DNA of 6,565 nt from Planctomycetota bacterium (GTDB taxonomy: Bacteria; Planctomycetota; Brocadiia; Brocadiales; Bathyanammoxibiaceae). The stretch spans positions 1 to 6,565 of the forward strand of contig JAUVQR010000086.1 in the NCBI GenBank assembly GCA_030598065.1, in the 5' to 3' direction. A program made the position numbers and the translations under genes. Shown one piece after another: positions 1 through 5,774 of the stretch. The stretch's first letter is position 1. The number at the start of each line of letters is the position of its first letter. The notes under the pieces were generated by a model, which had not been told where the DNA came from, ran no database searches, and saw only the letters and a list, made by a program, of their open reading frames with translations.

Positions 1-52
1 AGGCAGGGTCAAACAGAGCTTCAATGGTTAATAGCGGTTCAACGATTCAATG

Positions 53-59
53 GGTGGAG
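53..59 (+). promoter_or_regulatory. Ribosome binding site of fhs
   Basis: GGTGGAG ends 7 bases before the ATG at 67, which is normal Shine-Dalgarno spacing. The fhs frame stays open to the left edge of the window, so this site together with family N-terminus similarity is what fixes the start. No convincing promoter can be seen in the 66 bases upstream. Confidence 0.7.
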
Positions 60-66
60 AAAAGAA

Positions 67-1782
67 ATGGCAAAAAAAGTACCTAGTGATATAGAGATAG
101 CTCAAGCTGCAAAGCTTAAGCCTATTCAGGAGATAGCGGCTTCCCTGGGGATTCAGGAGGACGAGACGGAGTGTTACGGGAAGTATAAGGCCAAGGTAGA
201 CCTCAGTATCCTTGAGAGGCTGAAAGACAAGCCGAACGGTAAATACATAGATATAACGGCAATAACGCCCACACCGCTTGGTGAAGGTAAGACCACGACA
301 ACGGTCGGTCTTGGGATGGGGATGAACAGGATCGGCAAGCAGACGGTGATAGCGATAAGGCAGCCGTCGCTGGGTCCTGTCTTCGGCATAAAAGGTGGCG
401 CCGCGGGCGGTGGTTATTCCCAGATAGTGCCCATGGAGGACTTCAACCTCCACCTGACGGGTGACAACCACGCCGTCTCGGTCGCGCACAACCTCCTTAG
501 CGCGTTCATAGACAACCATCTGATGCACGGCAATAAGATGGATATAGACCCTTACAGCATAACGTGGCCCAGAGTGGTTGACATAAGCGACCGGGCCCTG
601 AGAAACATAATAATCGGTCTTGGCGGCAAGCTCAACGGGGTGCCCAGAGAGGCCGGGTTTGAAATCTGCGTTGCATCCGAGGTGATGGCGGTGCTGGCGC
701 TGGCCACCAGCCTCAGCGACTTGAGGGAGAGGCTCGGCAGGATGGTCATCGGCAGCACGCGTGCCGGCAAGCCGGTTACCGCCGACGACTTGAAGTGCGG
801 CGGCGCGATGACGGTCTTGATGAAGGACGCTCTTAAACCCAATTTGATGCAGACCATTGAGAATACGCCGGCCTTCGTGCACAGCGGCCCGTTCGGCAAT
901 ATCGCCCACGGCAACAGCTCCATCGTGTCCGACCAGATTGCGCTGAAGTGTGCCGACTACGTGGTGACCGAGAGCGGCTTTGGCGCGGACCTTGGCGCCG
1001 AGAAGTTCATGAACATCAAGTGCCGCTATTCCGGTCTGATACCGAGCGCGGTGGTTATCGTCGTCACCATCCGGGCGATGAAGATGCACGGCGGCGTGGG
1101 CAAGATAGTGGCCGGTAAGCCGCTGCCCGAGGAACTTCTCAGGGAAAATATCTCCGCGGTCGAAAAGGGCTGCGAGAACATGATAAAGATGATTGAAAAC
1201 ATGAAGCTCTTCGGCATACCGTCGGTCGTTGCGATAAACGCCTTCCATACGGATACAAAGGCGGAGATTGAGGCCATAAAGGCCATCGCTAGGGAGTACG
1301 GGTCCGAAGACGCCGTTGAGTCCAACCATTGGGCGGAAGGCGGTGCGGGCTCGGAAGAGCTGGCGGCAGCCGTGGTCGCCGCGGCCGAGAAGCCGTCCAA
1401 CTTCCAATTCCTATATCCGCTTGAAGCAAGCATAGAGGAGAAGATAGAGTCAATAGCGACCAAGATATACGGCGCCGACGGCATAGACATCGCGCCGGTC
1501 GCCGCAAAGAAGATAAAGCAGTTCAAGGAATGGGGACCCAAGTACACGGACCTTCCTATCTGCATGGCGAAGACGCACCTTTCGCTGTCTCACGACCCCA
1601 TGCTGCTGGGAAGGCCCAAGGGCTTCCGCGTGCCTATCAGGGACATAAAGGCGTCGGTAGGCGCCGGGTTCCTGTACGCATTGCTGGGTGACATGAGGAC
1701 GATGCCCGGTCTGCCGTCCAAGCCGGCAGGCGAGAACGTGGATATTGACACGAAGACAGGTAAGATAACTGGCCTGTTCTAG
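67..1782 (+). CDS. fhs: Formate--tetrahydrofolate ligase (10-formyl-THF synthetase)
   Basis: This cytoplasmic enzyme joins formate to tetrahydrofolate with ATP hydrolysis, giving 10-formyl-THF for purine synthesis and, in acetogens and relatives, for the methyl branch of the Wood-Ljungdahl pathway. The 571-residue protein is full length for the family (about 555-560 in Moorella-type enzymes). Visible signatures are the N-terminal VPSDIEIAQAAK block (5-16), the P-loop PTPLGEGKTT (68-77), the glycine-rich FGIKGGAAGGGY block (106-117), VVTIRAMKMHGG (332-343), MPGLPSKPA (546-554) and the usual ITGLF C-terminus (567-571). In the 332-343 block a Met replaces the more usual Leu. The start at 67 has a good ribosome site and gives the expected MAKKVPSD N-terminus. 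It is separated from purQ by 220 bases with terminator-like hairpins and a fresh promoter, so it is probably transcribed apart from the downstream genes. No frameshift or missing signature was seen. Confidence 0.98.
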   Translation: MAKKVPSDIEIAQAAKLKPIQEIAASLGIQEDETECYGKYKAKVDLSILERLKDKPNGKYIDITAITPTPLGEGKTTTTVGLGMGMNRIGKQTVIAIRQPSLGPVFGIKGGAAGGGYSQIVPMEDFNLHLTGDNHAVSVAHNLLSAFIDNHLMHGNKMDIDPYSITWPRVVDISDRALRNIIIGLGGKLNGVPREAGFEICVASEVMAVLALATSLSDLRERLGRMVIGSTRAGKPVTADDLKCGGAMTVLMKDALKPNLMQTIENTPAFVHSGPFGNIAHGNSSIVSDQIALKCADYVVTESGFGADLGAEKFMNIKCRYSGLIPSAVVIVVTIRAMKMHGGVGKIVAGKPLPEELLRENISAVEKGCENMIKMIENMKLFGIPSVVAINAFHTDTKAEIEAIKAIAREYGSEDAVESNHWAEGGAGSEELAAAVVAAAEKPSNFQFLYPLEASIEEKIESIATKIYGADGIDIAPVAAKKIKQFKEWGPKYTDLPICMAKTHLSLSHDPMLLGRPKGFRVPIRDIKASVGAGFLYALLGDMRTMPGLPSKPAGENVDIDTKTGKITGLF

Positions 1783-1785
1783 AAC

Positions 1786-1823
1786 GCAAGCGCTGTAGTA
1801 CTCTACAGTGCTACAGCGCTTGC
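1786..1823 (+). terminator. Strong hairpin directly after fhs (3'-end structure)
   Basis: The arms GCAAGCGCTGTAG (1786-1798) and CTACAGCGCTTGC (1811-1823) are exact reverse complements (13 bp). The pairing continues inward as a T-G wobble (1799/1810), A-T, C-G and T-A, leaving the 4-base loop CTAC (1803-1806), so the stem is 17 bp. It begins three bases after the fhs stop. It is not followed by a T-run, so it may be an RNA-stabilising or processing structure, or the first of two tandem terminators, rather than a classical intrinsic terminator. The hairpin is seen directly; its role is inferred. Confidence 0.7.
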
Positions 1824-1843
1824 TCTGCGAATCTGTATCGGCG

Positions 1844-1875
1844 ATCCGCCCGAGGTGGATTTTAGCCTTTTATTT
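1844..1875 (+). terminator. Candidate intrinsic terminator of fhs
   Basis: ATCCGCC (1844-1850) pairs with GGTGGAT (1854-1860) as 7 bp including one G-T wobble, around a 3-base CGA turn. The stem is followed by a T-rich tail (TTT, then AGCC, then TTTTATTT to 1875). The stem is short and the T-tract is interrupted, so strength is uncertain. Its place downstream of fhs and upstream of the purQ promoter fits transcription termination. An alternative pairing (GGCG 1840-1843 with CGCC 1847-1850) competes for part of the same sequence. Confidence 0.45.
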
Positions 1876-1922
1876 GCCAGCCTTTATCTCTCAGTACGCA
1901 ATCCTTCCGGTTCAGAAATTCG

Positions 1923-1951
1923 TTTACAATATACACCAGTCATGGTATATT
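1923..1951 (+). promoter_or_regulatory. Sigma-70-type promoter for purQ and downstream genes
   Basis: A -35 box TTTACA (1923-1928) and a -10 box TATATT (1946-1951) are separated by exactly 17 bases. TGG immediately precedes the -10, giving an extended -10 (TGn) element. Transcription would start near 1957-1960, leaving a leader of about 45 bases before the purQ ATG at 2003. That is too short for a known purine riboswitch, and none is seen. The local A+T richness contrasts with the flanking genes. This is a consensus match by eye and is not experimentally supported. Confidence 0.6.
1928..1951. promoter_or_regulatory. Inverted repeat inside the promoter (operator candidate)
   Basis: AATATAC (1928-1934) and GTATATT (1945-1951) are exact reverse complements separated by 10 bases, a 24-bp dyad. 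It fills the spacer and covers the -10 box, where a dimeric repressor would block RNA polymerase. AT-rich arms partly reflect the promoter boxes, so chance symmetry is possible. No regulator gene is in the window to match it to. Confidence 0.35.
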
Positions 1952-1985
1952 CCGGGCTTAGATATTGCGCTAAAGGGACTGTCAG

Positions 1986-1992
1986 AAAAGGT
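1986..1992 (+). promoter_or_regulatory. Ribosome binding site deciding the purQ start
   Basis: AAAAGGT lies 10 bases before the ATG at 2003. It is a moderate Shine-Dalgarno at slightly long spacing, and it supports starting at 2003 rather than at the in-frame GTG at 1808. That GTG lies inside the fhs hairpin and upstream of the promoter. Confidence 0.5.
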
Positions 1993-2002
1993 CTTACGCT
2001 GC

Positions 2003-2797
2003 ATGCCAAAGGTAAAGGCCCTGGTGCTTCGCACGGCTGGGACTAACTGTAACGCGGAAACGGAGTACGCCTTTGGAAAGGCCGGGGCCGAGCCCCGGCG
2101 AGTCCACATAAACAGGATTCTTGAGAAAAAGGGCCGGGTACTTCGTGATTACCACATCCTGGTCCTGCCGGGTGGGTTTACCTACGGTGACGATATTGCC
2201 GCAGGAAAAATTCTTGCCAATATCCTGCGGTTCCACCTGCAAGAGGATATAAGGGAATTTCTCCAGGAAGGAAAACTCATCCTCGGCATATGCAACGGCT
2301 TTCAAGCCCTTGTCAAGGGCCGGTTGCTGCCCACTGTAGATGGCGGTGGCCCGCAGGAGGCAACCCTTACAGGCAACGACTCAAACAGGTTTGAGACCAG
2401 GTGGACGTATCTCAAGGCCTGTTCCGGGAAGTCGGTATTCGTGGAGGAAGGGCAACTTCTGTACCTGCCGGTCGCGCACGCGGAGGGCAAGTTTGTAACC
2501 AGGGACGACGGCGTGCTGGACAGATTGAGAAAATCTTCTCAGATTGTTTTCAGGTACGTAAACGAGAAAGGCGAGAGTGACGGGTTTCCCTATAATCCAA
2601 ACGGTTCTGTTGACGACGTCGCGGGGGTGTGCGACCCGACGGGGCGCGTTCTCGGCATGATGCCGCACCCGGAGCGGTACGTTGAGGAGGTACAGCACCC
2701 GCACTGGCAGAGACAGGTTGTGGGAAAATACCCGGAACCGCACGGGATACAGATCTTCCGAAACGCGGTAAAGTACGTTGAGAAGAATCTTCTATAG
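2003..2797 (+). CDS. purQ: Phosphoribosylformylglycinamidine synthase subunit PurQ (glutaminase)
   Basis: PurQ hydrolyses glutamine and passes ammonia to PurL, which with PurS converts FGAR to FGAM in purine biosynthesis in the cytoplasm. The 264-residue class I glutamine amidotransferase shows the RTAGTNCNAETEYAF N-terminal block (10-24), LPGGFTYGDD (55-64), the nucleophile Cys97 in GICNGFQ, PVAHAEG (156-162), YNPNGS (197-202), and the His222/Glu224 pair in MMPHPER. The catalytic Cys-His-Glu triad is therefore intact. It is a separate subunit, not the fused large PurL of Enterobacteria, and is longer than the roughly 227-residue Bacillus form. The frame is open upstream to a GTG at 1808, but those codons run through the hairpin and promoter and have no PurQ similarity, so the ATG at 2003 is preferred. 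Neither purL nor purS is adjacent. The next gene starts 17 bases downstream. Confidence 0.95.
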   Translation: MPKVKALVLRTAGTNCNAETEYAFGKAGAEPRRVHINRILEKKGRVLRDYHILVLPGGFTYGDDIAAGKILANILRFHLQEDIREFLQEGKLILGICNGFQALVKGRLLPTVDGGGPQEATLTGNDSNRFETRWTYLKACSGKSVFVEEGQLLYLPVAHAEGKFVTRDDGVLDRLRKSSQIVFRYVNEKGESDGFPYNPNGSVDDVAGVCDPTGRVLGMMPHPERYVEEVQHPHWQRQVVGKYPEPHGIQIFRNAVKYVEKNLL

Positions 2798-2814
2798 AGG
2801 AGTGGTGGACATCG

Positions 2815-3378
2815 ATGAAGAAAGAGATACTCACTAAAGAACCGCCTGTAGACCTGCGGCTGATGGAAGAGGAGCTAAGCTCTTACGACCGAAAGATCAC
2901 GTCCGGAGACCTGATTGCCCTTCTGCAAGAGACGCAGGACGCTTACGGGTATCTGCCAAGGGAGGCACTGGAGTACATGTCCGAGAACACGTCCATCCCT
3001 ATGGCCAGGATATTCGGTGTGGCTTCATTCTATTCCCAGTTTTCCTTCATACCCAAGGGCAAATTCACCATTAAGGTCTGCCTGGGTACGGCCTGCCACG
3101 TTCGGGGGGCGGCAGCGGTTATGGAAGAGTTGGAGCACAATCTTAATGTAAAGGAAGGTGATACCACCAAGGACCTGAAATTTACGCTACAGTCGGTGGC
3201 GTGTGTGGGGACCTGCGCGCTGGGCCCGATAGTGGTGGTTGGCAGCAGCGTGAAGGGCGGCGGCGCGTCGTGTTGTGACAGTCCGCTCGGCCAGAAAGTG
3301 GCGCTGGGAGACAAGTTTTACGGACAGGTGGCGCCTGAAAAGATAGAAGAGATACTGGATAACTATAGAGAGGCATAA
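2815..3378 (+). CDS. nuoE: NuoE-like [2Fe-2S] thioredoxin-fold subunit of an NAD(H)-linked oxidoreductase
   Basis: This family (NuoE, HydC, HoxE, FdsG) carries one [2Fe-2S] cluster in a thioredoxin-like domain and works beside a NuoF-type FMN/NADH subunit. The protein has 187 residues. A helical N-terminal region (about 15-75, with the ALLQETQDAYGYLP block) is followed by the cluster domain with all four ligands: Cys89 and Cys94 in CLGTACH, and Cys130 and Cys134 in ACVGTCALGP. Unusually, about 24 extra residues lie between PIVVVG and the usual YG-x-V-x-PEK segment. The insert (about 144-167) is Gly/Ser-rich and contains adjacent Cys153-Cys154; without it the length would be the normal 160 or so. 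AGGAG at 2798-2802 and GGTGG at 2804-2808 precede the ATG. The NuoF-like gene follows after 2 bases, so the two are surely co-translated. HydC or FdsG are equally good names, since the parent complex is not shown. Confidence 0.93.
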   Translation: MKKEILTKEPPVDLRLMEEELSSYDRKITSGDLIALLQETQDAYGYLPREALEYMSENTSIPMARIFGVASFYSQFSFIPKGKFTIKVCLGTACHVRGAAAVMEELEHNLNVKEGDTTKDLKFTLQSVACVGTCALGPIVVVGSSVKGGGASCCDSPLGQKVALGDKFYGQVAPEKIEEILDNYREA

Positions 3379-3380
3379 CC

Positions 3381-5042
3381 ATGGACAGACTTACATCCAT
3401 AGACGAACTTGAGGCGCTGAGGAACAGACTCAGGAAGGAAGAGGAAGAGGCCCGGAAAAGGTCTACGGTTGTGGTCTGCGGTGGGACCGGTTGTGACACG
3501 TTTGGCGGCCATGCCATATACGATGCCTTTGAAGACCTGGTAGAGAAACGCCAGCTCCATGACAAGGTAAGGGTAAAGAAGACGGGGTGTCAGGGTCTGT
3601 GTGAGAGGGGCCCCCTGGTCAATATTCTGCCCAAAAACATCTTTTACCAGAAGGTCAAGGAACAAGATACCATCAAAATACTTGAAGAGACCGCCCTTAA
3701 CGGCGGTGTGATACAGAAACTTTTATACTCCGACCCCGGTACCGGCCAAAAGGTCGTATATCAACAAGATATCCCATTTTACAAGAAGCAGCACCGCATA
3801 GTGTTGAAGCAGAACGGGATTATAGATCCCCTGAAGATTACCGACTATATTGCGGTCGGCGGTTACTCCTCTCTGCAGAAGGTGCTGACCAAGATGTCCC
3901 AGGATGACGTGATTAAGGAGATAGAGAATTCCGGTCTCAGGGGCAGGGGCGGAGCAGGCTTCAGTACCGGCAAGAAATGGGGCTTTGTTAAGAATGCACC
4001 CGGAGACAGGAAATACGTGATATGCAACGGGGACGAGGGAGACCCCGGGGCCTTTATGGACAGGTCGGTGCTGGAAGGTAACCCCCATTCCGTAATCGAG
4101 GGCATGTTGATAGCGGCCTATGCCATGGGTTCACAGGGTGGCATTTTTTACGTACGCGCCGAATATCCCCTTGCCGTCAACAACGTTCAGATTGCTATAG
4201 ACCAGGCCAAGGGACTGGGTCTCGTTGGGGAGAATATCTTAGGCTCCGGGCTTAATGTCGAGTTAAGGATAAAGAAGGGCGCCGGCGCCTTCGTCTGCGG
4301 TGAGGAGACGGCCCTTATCGCCTCCATTGAGGGCAAAAGGGGCATGCCACGCACGCGACCCCCGTATCCGGCAATCTCCGGGCTCTGGAGAATGCCGACC
4401 TGTATAAATAATGTAGAGACACTGGCCAATATCGCCCCGATAATTGAGAACGGCGCGGAGTGGTTCTGCAACATAGGGACAGAGGGCAGTAAAGGCACAA
4501 AGATATTCGCCCTGGCCGGAAACGTGAAGAACACCGGTCTGGTAGAGGTGCCTATGGGCACGACACTTAGAGAGATTATCTTTGAAATCGGGGGTGGTAT
4601 TGCCCGCAAGAGGGATTTCAAGGCGGTGCAGATTGGCGGCCCGTCCGGCGGTTGTGTGCCGCTGGAGTATCTGGACACCCCGATTGATTACGAGTCTCTT
4701 CAGAAGGTGGGCGCCATTATGGGTTCCGGCGGTCTCGTTGTTATGGACGAAAAGACTTCCATGGTAGGGATGGCGAAATATTTTATGAATTTCATACAGG
4801 ACGAGTCCTGTGGGAAATGCGTCCCCTGCAGAATCGGCACCAGGCGTATGCTTGAGATTCTGACCAGAATTTCTGATGGACACGGGAGAAGAGGAGACGT
4901 AGAATTGTTAGGTGAGATGGCACATAAGATAAAAGAAACGTCTCTTTGCGGTCTGGGTCAGACCGGGCCGAATCCCGTTCTGGCTACCATAAGGTATTTT
5001 AGGCACGAGTACGACACCATGATCAAGGGCGAGGGTCATTAG
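3381..5042 (+). CDS. nuoF: NuoF-like NADH-binding flavoprotein with N-terminal [2Fe-2S] domain (HydB/FdsB type)
   Basis: This subunit exchanges electrons between NAD(H) and iron-sulfur clusters through FMN. The 553-residue protein starts with a charged helix (about 8-27), then a thioredoxin-like [2Fe-2S] domain with Cys33, Cys38, Cys70 and Cys74. The NuoF core follows with the nucleotide/FMN motifs GLRGRGGAGFSTGKKW (185-200), CNGDEGDPGAFMDR (215-228) and GAGAFVCGEETALIASIEG (300-318). The [4Fe-4S] ligands are Cys477, Cys480 and Cys483 (SCGKCVPCRIGT) plus Cys523 (SLCGLGQTGPNP). It ends just after this cluster, so it lacks the C-terminal two-cluster ferredoxin domain of Thermotoga-type HydB. 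Its architecture is closer to the beta subunit of NAD-linked formate dehydrogenases (FdsB) or to short HydB forms. Classical NuoF lacks the N-terminal domain. The ribosome site AGAGAGG (3367-3373) lies within the end of the preceding gene, 7 bases before the ATG. No hydrogenase, formate dehydrogenase or NuoG gene is in the window. Confidence 0.93.
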   Translation: MDRLTSIDELEALRNRLRKEEEEARKRSTVVVCGGTGCDTFGGHAIYDAFEDLVEKRQLHDKVRVKKTGCQGLCERGPLVNILPKNIFYQKVKEQDTIKILEETALNGGVIQKLLYSDPGTGQKVVYQQDIPFYKKQHRIVLKQNGIIDPLKITDYIAVGGYSSLQKVLTKMSQDDVIKEIENSGLRGRGGAGFSTGKKWGFVKNAPGDRKYVICNGDEGDPGAFMDRSVLEGNPHSVIEGMLIAAYAMGSQGGIFYVRAEYPLAVNNVQIAIDQAKGLGLVGENILGSGLNVELRIKKGAGAFVCGEETALIASIEGKRGMPRTRPPYPAISGLWRMPTCINNVETLANIAPIIENGAEWFCNIGTEGSKGTKIFALAGNVKNTGLVEVPMGTTLREIIFEIGGGIARKRDFKAVQIGGPSGGCVPLEYLDTPIDYESLQKVGAIMGSGGLVVMDEKTSMVGMAKYFMNFIQDESCGKCVPCRIGTRRMLEILTRISDGHGRRGDVELLGEMAHKIKETSLCGLGQTGPNPVLATIRYFRHEYDTMIKGEGH

Positions 5043-5077
5043 AAGACCGGGTGGCAACCAGAGACTTTCGGTGCCTG

Positions 5078-5084
5078 AGAGGGG
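5078..5084 (+). promoter_or_regulatory. Ribosome binding site deciding the start of the P-loop gene
   Basis: AGAGGGG lies 5 bases before the ATG at 5090 (the AGAGG core is 7 bases away). It favours that ATG over the in-frame GTG at 5051. The 13 codons between the two starts have no resemblance to a P-loop NTPase N-terminus, which normally begins with the hydrophobic strand MKIIALAG. Confidence 0.65.
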
Positions 5085-5089
5085 TTGTA

Positions 5090-5737
5090 ATGAAGATTAT
5101 CGCGCTGGCCGGTACAAGCAGTGAGGCCGGGAAGACCACCGTAGGCGCTTTTATTATAAAGGCGCTCGGGAACGTCTGCGCACTCAAGGCTACCGTTCAA
5201 CACGAAGGGTCGTGCCCCAGGCATAGAGACACCTCCTGTGACGGCTGTTCTTCAGACGCTGATTTCAGTATAATCACGGACCCTAAAGTCATCTCAGAGC
5301 CGGGCAAAGACACGGCCAGATACCTCGAAGCAGGTGCCCCGAAGGTGGTCTGGCTTCAGACTAATTCTGATTGTGCTCAGGAAGGTATACGTAAATCCCT
5401 CGAACTCTTTGACGACGAGGCCAGCGTGCTGGTTGAGGGCAACAGGTTCATCACTGTGGGAAATGCCGACCTGGCAATAATGGTCGCACCTCAGGACCTG
5501 CAAAAGGTGAAGCGTTCGGCCGTTGAGATATTCGACAAGATAGACCTGTTGGTCCTAAACCGGTGGTCGGGCGTCCCCGAAGAGTTTTTGGAGTCTACAA
5601 GGAAGCGGCTGGAATCTATGGGTTGCAAGGCGCCGGCGTTGGCCATCGACCCGTATAACCCGGAACCGGCCGCGCGAGACGCGTTACTGAACAGAATTAG
5701 AGAAGCTATCAATCCTCTCGTGGGCGTGATGCCGTAA
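5090..5737 (+). CDS. P-loop NTPase of the BioD/CobQ/MobB-like class with a cysteine cluster, function unknown
   Basis: I do not recognise a named family with certainty. The 215-residue protein opens with a hydrophobic strand and a Walker A-like motif GTSSEAGKTT (8-17). Its five residues between Gly8 and Gly14-Lys15-Thr16 match the deviant P-loop seen in BioD and CobB/CobQ amidoligases. VLVEGNRF (113-120) resembles the VEG segment of MobB- and BioD-like proteins. ADLAIMVAP (126-134) and KIDLLVLNRW (150-159) look like later beta strands, the second at the place of an NKxD-type base-recognition element. Between the P-loop and the next strand is Cys42-x7-Cys50-x2-Cys53 with nearby His38 and His45, a possible metal or iron-sulfur site. 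No signal peptide or membrane segment is seen. It sits 47 bases after the NuoF-like gene and 37 before recJ. A maturation or cofactor-insertion role for the neighbouring oxidoreductase is possible but inferred only from fold and position. Confidence 0.75.
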   Translation: MKIIALAGTSSEAGKTTVGAFIIKALGNVCALKATVQHEGSCPRHRDTSCDGCSSDADFSIITDPKVISEPGKDTARYLEAGAPKVVWLQTNSDCAQEGIRKSLELFDDEASVLVEGNRFITVGNADLAIMVAPQDLQKVKRSAVEIFDKIDLLVLNRWSGVPEEFLESTRKRLESMGCKAPALAIDPYNPEPAARDALLNRIREAINPLVGVMP

Positions 5738-5765
5738 GCAATACCTTTTTTGTTCTTCTGAAGAC

Positions 5766-5770
5766 GAAGG
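5766..5770 (+). promoter_or_regulatory. Ribosome binding site of recJ
   Basis: GAAGG lies 4 bases before the ATG at 5775 (slightly short spacing). The gap 5738-5774 also holds six consecutive T residues (5746-5751). No stable GC-rich stem precedes them, so I do not call a terminator here, and recJ may be read through from upstream. Confidence 0.5.
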
Positions 5771-5774
5771 TGAT

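Noticed and set aside
1..66. Promoter for fhs in the left-edge sequence
   Set aside because: TTAATA around 28-33 resembles a -10 box but has no matching -35 at proper spacing, and too little sequence is available upstream.
28..1407. A 459-codon open frame on the minus strand, antisense to fhs
   Set aside because: It lies entirely opposite a clearly conserved gene, its translation shows no recognisable domain and is rich in His/Arg/Val as expected for a codon-bias shadow, and no ribosome site was noticed.
1808..2002. N-terminal extension of purQ from an in-frame GTG at 1808
   Set aside because: The extra 65 codons pass through the fhs hairpin, the T-rich tail and the promoter and show no PurQ similarity. 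The ATG at 2003 gives the normal N-terminus.
1957..2002. Purine riboswitch or other RNA sensor in the purQ leader
   Set aside because: The predicted leader is only about 45 bases, too short for an aptamer, and no conserved core was recognised.
3244..3315. Frameshift or sequencing error causing the odd segment in the NuoE-like protein
   Set aside because: The reading frame resumes family-like sequence (YGQVAPEKIEEIL) in the same frame with no stop, so an in-frame insertion explains it better.
5051..5089. GTG start at 5051 for the P-loop gene
   Set aside because: The added 13 residues do not fit a P-loop protein start, and the AGAGGGG ribosome site sits just before the ATG at 5090.
5738..5774. 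Intrinsic terminator before recJ based on the T6 run at 5746-5751
   Set aside because: No stable GC-rich stem immediately precedes the T-run. The only nearby pairing is a 3-bp GGC/GCC over the stop region.
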